Of a stretch of 64,000 nucleotides of DNA, positions 11,146 through 23,077 are shown piece by piece; positions within the stretch are counted from its first letter, which is position 1; the number at the start of each line of letters is the position of its first letter. A model generated the notes under the pieces. The model was not told the DNA's origin, ran no database searches, and saw only the letters and a program-made list of their open reading frames with translations. The stretch spans positions 248,001-312,000 of the forward strand of contig JAKLMB010000031.1 in the NCBI GenBank assembly GCA_022813625.1. Direction: 5' to 3'. The position numbers and the translations under genes are program-made. Source of the DNA: Aaosphaeria pasadenensis. Taxonomy: Eukaryota; Ascomycota; Dothideomycetes; Pleosporales.

Positions 11146-11667
11146 ACGCATTTTCATCAGCGACATCGCATTAATAATTCCGACATAATTAATAGAAACA
11201 TGAGCAGGACACTCCTCATTATAGTGAGGTTTGTCGTCTCGATAATATTGTACATACATATAGATTCTACGACCGAACTCCAGATACCCGGGTTCTATAT
11301 AGATTTCCCTTTCTTCTGCTGCATTATACCCCTTTGCTAGCGGATTGTTTTATTGATAGATGGCTTTTTCTTAGAGAATAGATTGGGATTTTCCTCTCTC
11401 TGTGCATTCAGCTGGCAGTTCGTTCTTGAGCTTCTATCGAGCTTCTATCGAGCTTCTATCCCGCGATTCAGAACGTGCATGAGATAATAGGTAGGCGGTG
11501 GAGTCTGCATCTCGCCAAGTTGTCGAAGGCAACAGACAGCAAGCATGGACATGTCAATGCGGATGCATCCGCGGAGACTCGATCAACCAAGTGGTACACC
11601 TCTTGCTAGGTGGACCCTTAATCGTAGTCCACTCTAATCACATCGTGCGTTTTATCTATTCTCAGGG
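11146..11667. other. convergent intergenic region
   Basis: Lies between the 3' ends of the F-box gene and the Hsp70-like gene. It contains a short tandem repeat at 11428-11460 and no coding signal. Confidence 0.5.
11428..11460. repeat. three tandem copies of an 11-bp unit
   Basis: GAGCTTCTATC occurs three times head to tail without mismatch. It lies in non-coding DNA. Confidence 0.9.
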
Positions 11668-13692
11668 TCAGCACCGGTGTGGATGTAAAGTGACGTAGCT
11701 TTTCAGTATTGAGACTTCCATACCTTTTAGCTTCAGTGTGTATCTAATGTCAGCACTCTCGTACGCAGCCTCGATGAATGCCTTGAACTGGTAGTACCAA
11801 TGTCCATCGGCCATTCTCTTCTTCTTACTACTAAACAGCTTCCTGCCGAAGCCGACGCGGCCAACGTCCACATTGAGCGTAGCGACCCTCGTTGTGTTGG
11901 CATTCATGTACCGTGGGGCACTCCTATCGGCAGAGTTGACATAGACGCTGATGGTCGTAGCAGCATCCGCCCCACTGCGGACTGGGAAGTCGATGTTGCA
12001 AGAGATGGTGGAGGGACGATCTTCGGGATACGGGACGCCCTTGTGGGTATGTTAGTGGAACCATATGTGGACCCTGTGGAAACAACGAAGAATTCTACTC
12101 CAGGATCAATCCTCACCTTCTCAATGAACCAATGCATTTTCTTGACCGCCCAGCAGTTCCATTTATCATACCAAAATCTGATTTTTGTCCCCCATTAGTA
12201 TTCGAATTCAGAATCTTCCGAAGCGGTGGAGGGTGATCGACTTACTTCTTGCTTTCCTCATCCACGCCGGCTTCGAATGATGTGACAAGCTCCGTCCCAT
12301 AGTGCTTCCTCGCCACTCTTTCCGAAATATTCACCTGTGCCAGGTTCGCGCTGGCGCGCGTGAGGCCGATCATAGCAGCGCCCTGCACAACGGCCGTCCA
12401 CCCATTGCTTGGCTGCAGGACCCGGATCGCCGAACCGACAGACGTCTGAATCCTGTCTTTTAGATACTCGCTCTGCCCGAATCCGCCGACCAGCAGCACG
12501 GCGGCCACGTCGCTGCCCGCCATGGAGATTTGCTCCTGCACCAGGTTGATGACGTCTTTGATGATGGGCTCGAAGATTTCTTGCTGCATGTCGCGCTGCT
12601 TGATGCGGAAGCGGTTGCGGCGTATGTCGCGGGCCGGGTCGTTGGGGAGTTCGACGCGGAGGGAGAGTGGCTCGCCGTTTGGTGTGAATGTCTTTTTGTA
12701 CTGCGAACGTTCAGTAAATTGTCAACCAATGGACGAAATTTGATCTTACATCTTCAAAAGTATTCAAACCCTCCACAAGTCGATCCGCCGTCCAATAGTC
12801 CTCGCCAAGTTTCTGCTTCAAGAACCTCCGGAAGCGATTGTTCAGCATCGAGGATCCACATTTCCCACCAGTACCTTCGGTAGCCTCTTTGACCTTGAGC
12901 TTTGGACTCAATTGTTGCACTTTGTAGGAGATGAGGTCCACGGTGCCGCCGCCAGCATCACACACTACAAACGTCGCACCTACTCGCAGAGTTGGTGCTC
13001 CGAGACTGTGTAATGTGTATATCGCAGCCGCTTCCTAGGGGGGGAAATTAGCAAGAGTCAAGAACCATGTTGGACACTAACATACCGGCTCAGATACAAG
13101 ATGGATCTTTCTTGCACCTTTGAATCCAGCCCGGACTGCTGCGGTCTCGGTCTTCTGTTTCGCGGCCTGCGACCAGATCGCTGGTACTGTGAGTATGAAA
13201 TCTAGAGGGGTGTCCCGTACGACACTGGATGATAGTCTTTCTTCAAGAACGGATACCATGTGCTTGTACAAGTACGAAAGGTAGAGCTGTGTCAGTTCTT
13301 CAGGAGGACGAGTGTCGGTGCTTGTGGAGATTGGATCATCAAGTTTACTATCGGAATGATCAGTTATCTGAGTTTTACCTGAGGGCTCTAACTGGCATAC
13401 AGCTTGAAGTATTTGTTCCGCTTCGCCTTCCTGGGGATCTCGAACCCCCATTGAAAGCCTTCATTAACCTTTCGTAGCTCAGTCGGCACCTTTGGACTGG
13501 TCGTTGACGATGTATTACTCGGCCATTTATCGATGACATACTGATGGTCCGCCTGCGTCTACATCAGTACAAAGTCATCCACCAGGCTGAACGCGGTGCC
13601 GGGCAACAACCCACCCTATTCGTCTCCGCCCACGCGAGTCCAGAGAACGTCGTGCCGAAATCTATGGACACTATGATCCTGCGGGAGCTCAT
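11668..13692 (-). CDS. Hsp70-like ATPase (HSPA12-type fungal family)
   Basis: Divergent Hsp70 fold protein. Seven exons (13692-13615, 13552-13401, 13347-13086, 13034-12750, 12700-12246, 12177-12117, 12039-11668) give 554 aa with every phase matching. The actin-like ATPase motifs are present: DFGTTFSG near residue 11, CDAGGGTVDL in the middle, and LLVGGFGQSEYL as the adenosine motif. The C-terminal beta-rich part differs from the substrate domain of classical Hsp70 and has no EEVD-type tail. Fungi carry many such proteins of unknown function; a role as a nucleotide-dependent switch is inference. The last 15 residues are the least certain because a GTATGG donor-like site lies inside them. Confidence 0.85.
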
Positions 13693-14734
13693 GTTGCAAT
13701 CTTGAAGCCGTCAGTTGCCTGGATAGAGGTCGTCGTCGATGTGAAGGTAGCAATTCTCCTCCCATTGTATGTGTGGACGAAAGGCTGAAGGAGATTAACC
13801 TTTTGGTTTTCAGGGAGTCATGGACTGCCCATATTGAGCCTCATGGCATGTAGCCAGACAGCCAGGCCTAGATCTGCACCAATGTGGCTTTGTGTCCTTT
13901 GTAGCCCCCATATGCCAGCTCTCTTTCCAGCCCTTCACTCAGCCTAGCTATGCGAATTTGTCAGGGTCTTTCCAAAAGGGTTCACTGCTAAGCGAATGCA
14001 AGTTCAGTCACTGAGCCAGGCAGATGCAACAGGCAGGTTCGGTCCGCATGTGCATTCGCTTCACGTGGTTCGCCATATAAATCTCCCTGATTGGAATGGC
14101 ACGACATTCGAAACAAAAGGACATATATTGACCCTGGCCAACAGAGCCACCAATATTCCGTCTGACCACCAAAATCGCTACCTGAAATCCCAGCCTTGTG
14201 TCCTTTTGTCAATCGAAGTCCCCCGAACCGCCTTCATTCCTTGGCAGCCTTGTGGGCAGTCTTCCGGACGCGCCTGGACGCGAGGATTCAGCCGTACATT
14301 GCAACATTTGCTGCCTCGAGCACCAAACTGCCAATAGCAATGCCCCTCCTCGGGAACGTGCATATGCTGGGTTGCTAGATACGTTGTGCTGGTATCAGGC
14401 TGAGGCTATGCTTGTGCCATCGCTATCTCGCTGTTTTCTTGGCAGCCTTGCAGCGACGATCAGACGGCAATTGTTCTCGCCAAAGTGTTATTGATTCTCT
14501 TCAGCTGGAGGGCGACAAGAGTTCTCTTGCAATATTCGCTTTTTGGGTAATTCGCAGAACTGAGAAGCGATCGATCGTGGGTCACGCTGGATCACCCATC
14601 GAGTACGTACCAGGTAGCGCCGTCCTCAGAGTCGAGGGGTGGCATAGTCGATGCCTTACTTTCCTGATGGTTTCTAACTACACCAGCTTTTTTATTCCCA
14701 TATCGATACGACAGACGTATAATCCCAACCACAC
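13693..14734. other. divergent intergenic region, no supported gene
   Basis: About 1 kb with overlapping open frames on both strands around 13990-14500. None shows a domain, signal peptide or consistent splice pattern, so none is called. Confidence 0.5.
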
Positions 14735-16204
14735 ATGGCGCACCAAGGAGACGGAACAAGAGGTTATGGAGACAAGTACGATCTCTTGAAGGAGCTGGAG
14801 GCATTGCAGAAAGAGCGAGACAAGCTGCAGATGCAACTCGCCGAACGGGAGAAGGAATATTTCGACATGGACGACATACTCGACGAAAGACAGAGGGAGC
14901 TTGAATTTCAAGAAAAGAAGACAGCGCGCGTGGAAAGACAATTGCAAGCGTGCCAGGCGGAACTTCAACAACATCAAGGAGACGCATCTCGCATACAGAC
15001 CGAGCTTGCGGAGGCGAAAAAGAAGGCGACAGAGAAGCAACGAGCGGAGCAGAAAGCGCTCAAGCAGCTCGATGATGCCCGCAACCACATCTTTCGCCTC
15101 CAGCCGAGGAGAACAGACATCACCGAAAGCGAGGCGCAGGAACTGTTTTCGGATCTGTTCAATAGCATACACAGATGGGTCACTAATCGCTTAGAGACCG
15201 TCCTGGACGAGCTTGACGAGAATCGTCTGCGGAGTAGACCATACGCCCGGGACCCTGCGAAACGATTTGTCGATCTTGTCAGTCGGCGAGGCATGCAGCA
15301 TATGAATGCCTCGAACAACGATGAGTGGATTGTGATATCAGTGATCTTTCAATTCCTCTATCGAGAGTTTTTCCATCCAAGCTTCTATATCCCTCTCCGG
15401 GGAGAAGATAAGCAAGGGAACATTATCGCAACAATTGATAGGATTGAGTCGTCAATGAGCCACGTCCCCAGAGGTATGTTGTAACATTCAACCCCCGAAC
15501 TACTTCTGACAGACACAGATGCCCCTCACTGCCGTGACTGGCGCGTCGAAGCCCTGACTGCCCTGACCCACGAAAAGGGCTTCACCGAGCGACGCGAAGC
15601 CTACGACCGCTCAAAGACAGAAGAGCTATTCGGAATCATCGCGCCTCTAGTCGTCAAGCCCTCGAAAGATATACAAGAAATCAGAACGTCGATTGGACGC
15701 AACATAATCAGACCCGCGCTGGACTTGGCTCACCGTCTCCAACTGGCTACAACGCAGTTTTACTTCGCATGGACGTCATTTAATGATGACCTGCGTTCCG
15801 GCGCTGTCACTTCCACAGACGTGAATCTGTCGCCATACACTTGTGTGGATTTGTTACAAGGGGGGAAGGTCGTCAAGGCTCCAACTTCTTCGCAAAGTCA
15901 AGTGCCGGGGGTGACATATCTCTTCGATATCTCGCCGGGCCTATACAGTCGGATTCCAGAGGGCGAAGGGTTCTCAAATTCAAGTGCGGTGTACGCTTCC
16001 AGGATCGCGGTAGTAGCAGGCCGGATAGGCGCAGTCATTCCGGTTCCTCAGGGTCCCACTCTGCTTAGGTGGATCGAGGGGGAATCAAGAAGAGAGCCGA
16101 TTCCAGTGAAGAATACGGGAGGGGAAGTGCAGCAGCAGCAGCAGCAGCCGAAAAGGAAGTTTGGAGAGAAATTCAAGAATACGCTTAGGCATGGGGCATC
16201 GTAA
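14735..16204 (+). CDS. coiled-coil protein of unknown function
   Basis: Two exons (14735-15473, 15519-16204; 45-nt intron with a CTGAC branch point) encode 474 aa. Residues about 15-125 form a long heptad-rich coiled coil (LLKELEALQKERDKLQMQL onward), then a short HIFRLQPRR linker. A compact helical region follows around HRWVTNRLETVLDELDE and the segment spanning the intron. The C-terminal about 90 residues include a short Gln run (six CAG codons near 16130) and a basic end. I recognise no catalytic motif. The arrangement resembles many fungal proteins in which a coiled coil precedes a conserved domain of unknown role. Confidence 0.8.
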
Positions 16205-16496
16205 ATGGATGATATGGACGCGTTGTTGGAACTCGTTATTTTTGAGTAAATGAATACAAATATCCCTACTTCTCATTATAGAGCCTTTGAATTAGCATTC
16301 GTATGGTCAAAAGATCTTCAATCTACAGATGTTATTGCTGCAAACAGCTATCACGACTTTTTCCGCACATCTTGGGGATTTCAAGAAACCATGTATAATA
16401 ACGTATGTCATTTCGCACTCAGCTATTTGAACTAAGGCACTTCGTAAGTACCTGAGTTTCTATGGTAATCCACATCCCAATCATCTATCTACACCA

Positions 16497-17411
16497 TCAA
16501 GTTGAAAAATACTCGAATATTTTGCCAATTCGAGATCGGTATGGATCGCGGTTTGCCAAACTACGGGAGCGGGTCAAACGAGAAGTCTGTGGACGATTTG
16601 GTAACCTCGGAAGACCTTGGGATCTTTCTCTAACTTGGTAATCTTGGAAGTCAGATTGCTGTATCCTGATCGCACCTCCCTCGTCTCTAGGTAACCTCGA
16701 AATAGCTGGCGAAATGATCTTCTCTTTCTTCACTGGATACACATGGGTTCCCGTCGTGGCTTGACCGTCTGGTGGGATGAATGGTCTGATCATCCGTTCT
16801 ACGTAGTCGGGACTCATTCCCAGGATCGAAGCGTCTCTCACTCCATTGTTGATACGTTTGATGTACTCGCGTTTAGGATGTGCATCTCTCGTGAAATCCG
16901 GACTCCAGTAGACCAAAACGTGCTCTTTCTTCGACTGATGATGCTCACGTAATGAATAGCCCTGCTTCAACGCCTCATCTTTCACTTTCCTGGGTCCCCC
17001 TTTCGCCACGATCCAAGGTACCGGTCTCCTCAGCAGGGCGCTCGGCGCACGATGAACAATCATCGTCTCGTACGTTTTCCTGTAGCATGGGGCAATGACG
17101 TTCTGGTCTCGGTCTACGTAGCACTGTTTTGCGACTCCTTCGCTCTTGTCTAGACGTCTCTCATCCTCCGCGTCGATTTCGAAGATAAGTCCTTCGACCC
17201 AGTAGCCCTCGGCGCGGACGACATTTGCGTATCCGCGTTGGTTGATCATCCATCGGAAGTGTGGCAGCGTGGCTCTGCCGATGTACTTGCTGTTTGGGCA
17301 GCGCTCGGCCATCTGCTGGAGATGCAGATTGCTGCCGAACGCGAAGTACAACGTCCGGATGCGAGGCGGCCCCGGTCGAGGGGGAGGCATAGGAACATTT
17401 GAATTTGACAT
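16497..17411 (-). CDS. gamma-glutamylcyclotransferase-like (AIG2/GGCT fold) protein
   Basis: Encodes 304 aa from the ATG at 17411; an upstream in-frame ATG at 17522 would add 37 residues that look non-conserved. The GGCT signature YFAFGSN is at residues 22-28 and the probable catalytic glutamate is E91 in LDKSEGV, matching the LDxxEG pattern of the family. These enzymes convert gamma-glutamyl peptides or amides to 5-oxoproline plus the freed amine (family knowledge). The C-terminal about 170 residues are a fungal extension rich in Arg/Lys/Pro. The gene is divergent from an amidoligase starting 480 bp away; the pairing suggests making and breaking of a gamma-glutamyl-type amide (inference). 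Confidence 0.85.
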   Translation of the reverse strand: MSNSNVPMPPPRPGPPRIRTLYFAFGSNLHLQQMAERCPNSKYIGRATLPHFRWMINQRGYANVVRAEGYWVEGLIFEIDAEDERRLDKSEGVAKQCYVDRDQNVIAPCYRKTYETMIVHRAPSALLRRPVPWIVAKGGPRKVKDEALKQGYSLREHHQSKKEHVLVYWSPDFTRDAHPKREYIKRINNGVRDASILGMSPDYVERMIRPFIPPDGQATTGTHVYPVKKEKIISPAISRLPRDEGGAIRIQQSDFQDYQVRERSQGLPRLPNRPQTSRLTRSRSLANRDPYRSRIGKIFEYFST

Positions 17412-17892
17412 GATAACTCTTCTGTGAAGCAAAGGAAAAACTTTACTGAACGGTTTAAACTTGTACACTTTCGAAATGGTCGTTGTCGAGGTTGGAGGTT
17501 CAGGAAGAGTACCCGCCAGCACAAAAGTTCAGCCTTGTGGCTTGAGGACATATCAACAAACCAAAGCGATAAGCCACGTAAGCGTGCGGGCACAGTCTGC
17601 ATCAGCTGAAATCGTGCAGCAGCCACATGCAGGGATATATAGCTCAGCTGTGTGACCCATGTTCCAGGTTGGATGTTGCCTTCTTGAATTTCGCCGGAAA
17701 TGGTCGCCTGGCGGCAATGGTGGAGTCACATCCTACACTCGTCCACGATTGGAGGGGCAATATGGACAGGACGGGATATGAAGATGGATCAACAGGGACG
17801 TTCCGCGCTGTAGTAAATGTTCTTCTGTGAGGATCCCCTATCGTATCTTGCAGATCTTTACAGCGTTCACTTAGTCAACGAGATAGTTCGCC
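17412..17892. promoter_or_regulatory. shared divergent promoter region (GGCT-like / amidoligase)
   Basis: The 481 bp between the two start codons must hold both promoters. No specific regulator site was identified. Confidence 0.5.
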
Positions 17893-18966
17893 ATGACATA
17901 CTCCTACTACAACTTCGGAATTGAGATCGAGACCGTCGTTCGACCATATGCTCGTCGACCGAATTTCACTCGCCAGGATTGGTACAAGCACTTGGCTCAG
18001 AAGCTCGAGAACCGAAATGTGCCAGCTGCACCAGACTTGAGTCTACGATACTCTGCACATCCAGAGTACTACAGCAGTAAATGGTTCATCACTAAAGATG
18101 GCTCTCTACAGGGAGCTCACGAAGATTTCGGTAAGGGTCCCTGTGCAAACAGTTCCTTTGCATTTCCCCAGCAAGGCTGATGTTCTATTCGCAGTATGCA
18201 TGGAGATCGTCTCCCCCGTCTTGCAGACAAACGGCAAGATCACATCAGTTCTCGCCGAGTTCTGGGAGGCCATGAGCGTGGGCTTCGAAGTGCAACAGGA
18301 GAAGACCTGCGGCGGGCACGTCCACGTCACGCCGACCAACGCTCAGAAGCGCTTTTCCATGGCCGAACTCAAGAGCGTGGCCTTCGCGGCCGTGGTGTTC
18401 GAAGACGCGGTGCACTCGATCTTGCCCTTCACCCGAAGGCAGAATCGGTACTGCGTGATGAACTCGAAATCAGGCGGTGGTGGACTGAGTCAAGCCTGCG
18501 AAGGTGGTATTTCGATGTCTTCGCTGCGAACGGTACGGCAGAGGTTGAACAATATCTCGACAACGGAGGCTTTGTATTCGTTCATGCAAGCTAATCGATA
18601 TGTGCTGTGGAACTTCAAGAATATTGTTGGTGAAGGCTGCTCGAATACGCTGGAGTTCCGAGGAGGCAGTCAGTTCCGTAACACTGCTACAACTATGAAG
18701 TGGGTAGCATTCGTGATAGCGTTTATTGGTCTTGCATTGAAAGAGGTAAGCTCAGAGATCCTAGTCAAGACGCGTGTGACTTGGTCGCATACTAATGAAC
18801 TGCTTAGAAACTTGTAGAAGGGACCGATTTCACCCACATCTCGCCTACAGCTCCTGACTTCGATGCACAGATGCGGACATGGTGGAACAAGATTAGACAG
18901 TCCGCTCTACGCGTCAAGCTTAGGAGGTTCCTTCCAGAAGACTGGCGCCAGATGCGTGTTGGATAG
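17893..18966 (+). CDS. amidoligase (Amidoligase_2 family, GCS2-like fold)
   Basis: Exons 17893-18130, 18195-18745 and 18808-18966 encode 315 aa. Family motifs are all visible: the metal-binding FGIEIET near the start, KDGSL, EIVSP (just after intron 1), CGGHVHVTP and LEFRGGSQF. These match the ATP-dependent amidoligases related to glutamine synthetase/GCS2 that join an amine to a carboxylate (family knowledge). The substrate is unknown. A hydrophobic helix (MKWVAFVIAFIGLAL) follows the catalytic motifs; it may be the buried C-terminal helix of the fold. Introns of 64 and 62 nt have GTAAGG/GTAAGC donors and CAG/TAG acceptors. Divergent from the GGCT-like gene. Confidence 0.88.
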
Positions 18967-19821
18967 AGAAACCGGAATAGAACGGCACTTAGGATAGACT
19001 TTTTGTTTATGCTCGGGCGGTATTGGGAAAACTTTGTAGGATTTATGTACAATTCATAATGCGAAAGAATGATTTCTGTCTATTAGACTCCAGACCACGA
19101 ATACTGTTGACACAAAGACCAACCAGTGGATTGATGCTAGGGGGTGAGACTATAACAAAACCGTGTAATTTCTACTTTAAAAACCCTATTTGATTTGAGG
19201 AACTTGATTTGAAATTTAGAATTTTATGACTCCAGAGTCAGGTTCGAAGAAGTTCATGACGATGAGGATATATTTATATCAAGCCGTCATCGCTACATTG
19301 GTATCGCTTTGATTGTAAGCAACATAGCTCCCAGTGAAGGAGGTAGCGGTGAATTTGGAAAACAGGTGGCATGTTTGTGTGCGTCTACAATTTCCGATCA
19401 TCCAGCTTGTGAGGTAAAATAAGCAATGACGGGAACGATGTAATACCCTGCTTGTTAGTACTTCTACAAGGAGTTCGGTCATAGTCAAAGTCACTTTTAG
19501 CGGCAGTAAATTTCGCCAATTGACTTACCTTGAGCTTGAGTCATGTTCATCTTCACGAGGTTTGATCAACCAGAGTCACTCCATATACACTCGTCCAGGT
19601 CAGGTGACCTAGATGGGACCCAGTCGATCGACATGGCACCCTTCGTGCAATGGCGTCCAGGACGTTCAGGACGGAAAAGGAAAAAGTTTGTTCGGCCAAT
19701 GTATCAATTGAAGATATCTATTGGCCCAGCCACTACGCTGAAAAACTACACTAATGGTAGTAGGGTATACCCAATAACGCCCATTTTTGATGCTATATGC
19801 TGATCCGGATCCAGGAGCGCT
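18967..19821. other. convergent intergenic region, no supported gene
   Basis: Between the 3' ends of the amidoligase and rpl28. AT-rich. A weak minus-strand open frame with donor/acceptor-like signals around 19279-19560 is not convincing. Confidence 0.45.
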
Positions 19822-20435
19822 CTATGCGACAAGTTGGATGACACCGCCGGCCTCCTTGATCTTCTTCTCGGCTTCGGCGCTGACGTAGCGAGCACGAACG
19901 ACGACGGGAATGTGGATGCGACCCTTGCCCAACAACTTGGCGTAACCGTAGTCGAGGAGGTTGATGACGGGGGCAGTCTTGGGCTTCTCGGAGGTGGTGA
20001 GGTACTTCTCGCGATGCTCGGCGGGGATGAGGGCGAGGAGCTTCGTTGTGTAAGTATCTCAATGTTGCTGGGAAAGAGTATTTGCAGGCCTACCTTGTCG
20101 ATGTTCACAACGGGCTTCCACTCGTGGTTGCGGAGGAGATGGAAGTGGCGCATACCAACCTTACCTGCGGTTTGTTAGAACGACCAAGACACAGTAGAGA
20201 CAAGCAATCTTCACATACCAAAGTAACCGGGATGGTATTTGTCCAAGTTGGTACGATGGTGGTGCTGACCACCGGCAAGACCACGCTGAGAAAATATCAG
20301 TATTCAAGCTGGCAATGAAAATTTCAATGTCGCGTTACTTACACCACCGGGATGCTTGCGGTGCTTGCCGACACGACCATGTCCGGCACTGACATGGCCA
20401 CGGTGCTTCCTTGTCTTGCTCAAGTGAGTCGGCAT
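19822..20435 (-). CDS. rpl28: 60S ribosomal protein uL15 (L28/L27a)
   Basis: Four exons (20435-20343, 20285-20219, 20164-20094, 20040-19822) give 149 aa, the usual length of eukaryotic uL15. The start MPTHLSKTRKHRGHVSAGHG and the conserved HKHPGG, GQHHHR, KVGMRHFHLLRN, PAEHREKYL and IKEAGGVIQLVA segments identify it. It is a core component of the large ribosomal subunit near the peptidyl-transferase centre (family knowledge). The early, dense introns (57, 54 and 53 nt) are typical of fungal ribosomal protein genes. Confidence 0.97.
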
Positions 20436-21243
20436 TGTGATGGGATGGGATGGGTGGTGTTGTCGGTTGTTGGGTTGTCGATTGACGTTGGGGGGAGTTA
20501 TTGGGAAGGAAAGATAATTTTGGTAGTGTGTGGTGCCAAAGTTAGCTACCACGCTACCCCCGTATATTGCCATAATTGGCCAATCATAGCGATTCTCCAA
20601 TTTCTTAATTCTACCTCGTCTTGGAATTTAGTGTGACCCTTCGACAGTGGGTCAATGGATCATCAATATTGGTCTATGATTTTTATTCTATTCGTGGGTT
20701 ATGGTTTTCATTTCAGCTTTTTCGCGGTACTATTCCAACGTAGGGTCAAAGAGCCTTGTAATGGCAGTCATAACGCGCGTGCAAGATAAAACGTTGCAGC
20801 AAACTCGTCAATAATCTTCTAGTTTGGTACATCTTCGAGAACTTTGCATATGTAAAGCATTGGTCGTTCTAGACACTACTCTTCCATCCCTCCACGTACG
20901 TACAATATGATACAGAGGCTTCAGTTCCATACTGAGGTTGCACAGATAATACAGCGTATGCACGATGTTTCTACTTTTACACTTTAGTCTCTTTAGGAAA
21001 TCCTCGCCAATATGTACTTGTGCATTGGAAATGGGGCACTAATGGTTTTTTATTACTATCTTTCAGCCTTCATTACATTAAAATACCCACGATCAAGAAG
21101 ACTGGGATTGAGGTGTGTTGATGCTAAAGTGGTGTGGAAAGGGGATACATTGACATGTCTCGATGAACACGAGTGATAAGGGAGGCCGGAACAAGATTTT
21201 TGAGATACTGCCACGAAGAACAGTGGACGCTCTCATACCGGAT
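20436..21243. other. rpl28 upstream region, no supported gene
   Basis: Contains the rpl28 leader and promoter, then AT-rich DNA and the 3' flank of the next minus-strand gene. No coding signal. Confidence 0.5.
20575..20584. promoter_or_regulatory. palindromic CCAAT-box pair upstream of rpl28
   Basis: ATTGGCCAAT gives a CCAAT box on both strands, about 140 bp upstream of the rpl28 start codon. The HAP/CBF complex binds CCAAT in fungi; a role here is inferred from position only. Confidence 0.4.
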
Positions 21244-22047
21244 CTAGATGCCTTTTGTGTACCATTTGCGGATCAGGGAACGAGGCATCGTGATAGGATC
21301 GGCATAGAGTGAATCAATCGTATCATCTTCGAAAAAGGCTTCGTTATAAGTGTCGCCAGGAAAGATGCGGACATTGGCAGGGAAAGCATAACCCGCATGC
21401 CAGTTCTCCTCCCAAACATATCGAACGGAGGGAAGACGACCTTGTAGAGCCCAAAAGCAAAACTCGTTAAGCAATGCAGGATCTTTTTTACGTAGGGAAT
21501 CGATACCGCGGAAGATGACCTCAAAGCCGATACCTCTACGAATGAACGACCGTGGGACTGAACCCGCATGCAGCATCATGGTTCGAATGTCACACCTCAT
21601 GGCAGGGCGCTCTTCAAACCACTCGACTAGCTGGTAGAACGAGTCATTTCCGAATGCAGTGTTTTCCTCCCATTGCGGAACCCACACGACAACCCGTTTG
21701 ATCTCTGCGAGAAATCCTGAAGTTCTCTGGCCCAAGAATTCTAAGCAGTCATTCACTGCATTCTTTCCATCGAAGTTGAGAGTGTTCAGGAAACGTACTC
21801 GATTGTAGGTCTCGAAGCGCAGCTGACGGTTCACATATTTCAGCTGATTGGTTTCTCGAGGCATACCCTGGTCAACAGGGTTGTTGCAGAACCTCCACTC
21901 CATTCTGGTTACCCCACGGTGGACATAAACTCCCTGTGGGTTCGATAGAACGTAACCGATGATCTTGTTTCGCAATTCTGCTGGGAGATTGAACATGCGG
22001 TCAAACAATGTAAGGTGTACGACGGGCGGGTCGGTTTCTTGGTTCAT
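21244..22047 (-). CDS. F-box-like / 2EXR-like fungal protein, function unknown
   Basis: Intronless, 267 aa. The N-terminus carries an LPAELRNKIIGYVL segment of the kind that opens short F-box or 2EXR proteins in ascomycetes, then a RQLRFETYNRV segment that usually follows in this group. The remainder has conserved-looking Trp/Arg patches (VVVWVPQWEEN, VRYVWEENWHAGYAF) but no catalytic motif. Such proteins form large, variable families in Pezizomycotina. A protein-binding role is likely but the partner is unknown. It borders the accessory island to its right. Confidence 0.7.
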   Translation of the reverse strand: MNQETDPPVVHLTLFDRMFNLPAELRNKIIGYVLSNPQGVYVHRGVTRMEWRFCNNPVDQGMPRETNQLKYVNRQLRFETYNRVRFLNTLNFDGKNAVNDCLEFLGQRTSGFLAEIKRVVVWVPQWEENTAFGNDSFYQLVEWFEERPAMRCDIRTMMLHAGSVPRSFIRRGIGFEVIFRGIDSLRKKDPALLNEFCFWALQGRLPSVRYVWEENWHAGYAFPANVRIFPGDTYNEAFFEDDTIDSLYADPITMPRSLIRKWYTKGI

Positions 22048-23077
22048 GGCGTCGGTCGTATGAGGTCTGGTTGTTTCTTCTTCTCACCACTTCACGTTAA
22101 GAAAATGAATGGATACAGCGAAAGTATGTACTTGTATGCCACATACACTATACCAATTCGTCGAAGACTATTCACGGTGTTGTGGTCATTGCGCAAACGC
22201 GAGGTGAAAGTGAGTGCAAGCGCAAATCACTTCTTTCTAAACATTGGTCTGTGCAGAGCGCCCTTACTGGCAGTGAATTTATGTGACCCTCAAGTATTGG
22301 CTTTTGCCTTATCCCGTTCCGTCGGTGATTCTTAGAGAGGAATTTTGTCATGCTATCACGTGTCATGTGTGCCACATTTGTAAATTGAAAAGTATAATCT
22401 CATGATATGCTGAGAAGGATCCATTCATGGCTTCATTCTCAACAAGACTTATACCATTTCACCCGTAGGTACTGAAGTCCCTGCCTTAGCCTTAAAAAAC
22501 ACTTTTATCTGCACTTGATCAAAGATCAAAGGTTCCGACTTCCCCTTCTGAAAAGTGAGGGCTGCATTTCCCTGGGCAGTACTCAAGATGAGAATTCATG
22601 AATAGAGATTAATAACCGAATGAGAACTCCCACTCTCGTTGCTCAAGAAATTGACTGTTGGTGCGTGCATTCGACTAAGACTTACAACGTTTCCTGCCTG
22701 AGCTTCAGGTGACAAGTCATATCTTGTAGAGTAGCGACTAAGATTGAGACAGAGGAATTCAAGCACAGATAAGTTTTATCTTCATAAGCAAAACAGTAAA
22801 CCACGGACAGGTAAAGGAAGGCTTCCTGGAGTACATGTAGATGGCATTGGTGCAAAACCCTAATGGGAATAATGTGTGACTAGTTACGTAGAAGGGTTAT
22901 CTGCTTTGTCAGACTATAAGTTACATTAAATGAATGAATGCCATGAAACCCATCCTTGATTACATGTTCTCTTACAACTACGCTATGCATTTGAATTATG
23001 TACAGAAATCACATCTAGTCGTTTGTTGTTGCATTATGAAAGAATCAACCGAGTGAAAATATATCTTACAATGAGTA
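22048..23077. other. AT-rich intergenic region, no supported gene
   Basis: About 1 kb of low-GC sequence without open frames of coding character. It marks the left side of the HET/kinase island. Confidence 0.5.

Noticed and set aside
13988..14494. Overlapping frames on both strands, one Cys/Gly-rich
   Set aside because: No signal peptide and no consistent exon chain could be built.
19279..19560. Minus-strand open frame with possible splice signals (ending DTNVAMTA)
   Set aside because: Exon borders are ambiguous and the peptide shows no feature that sets it apart from chance.
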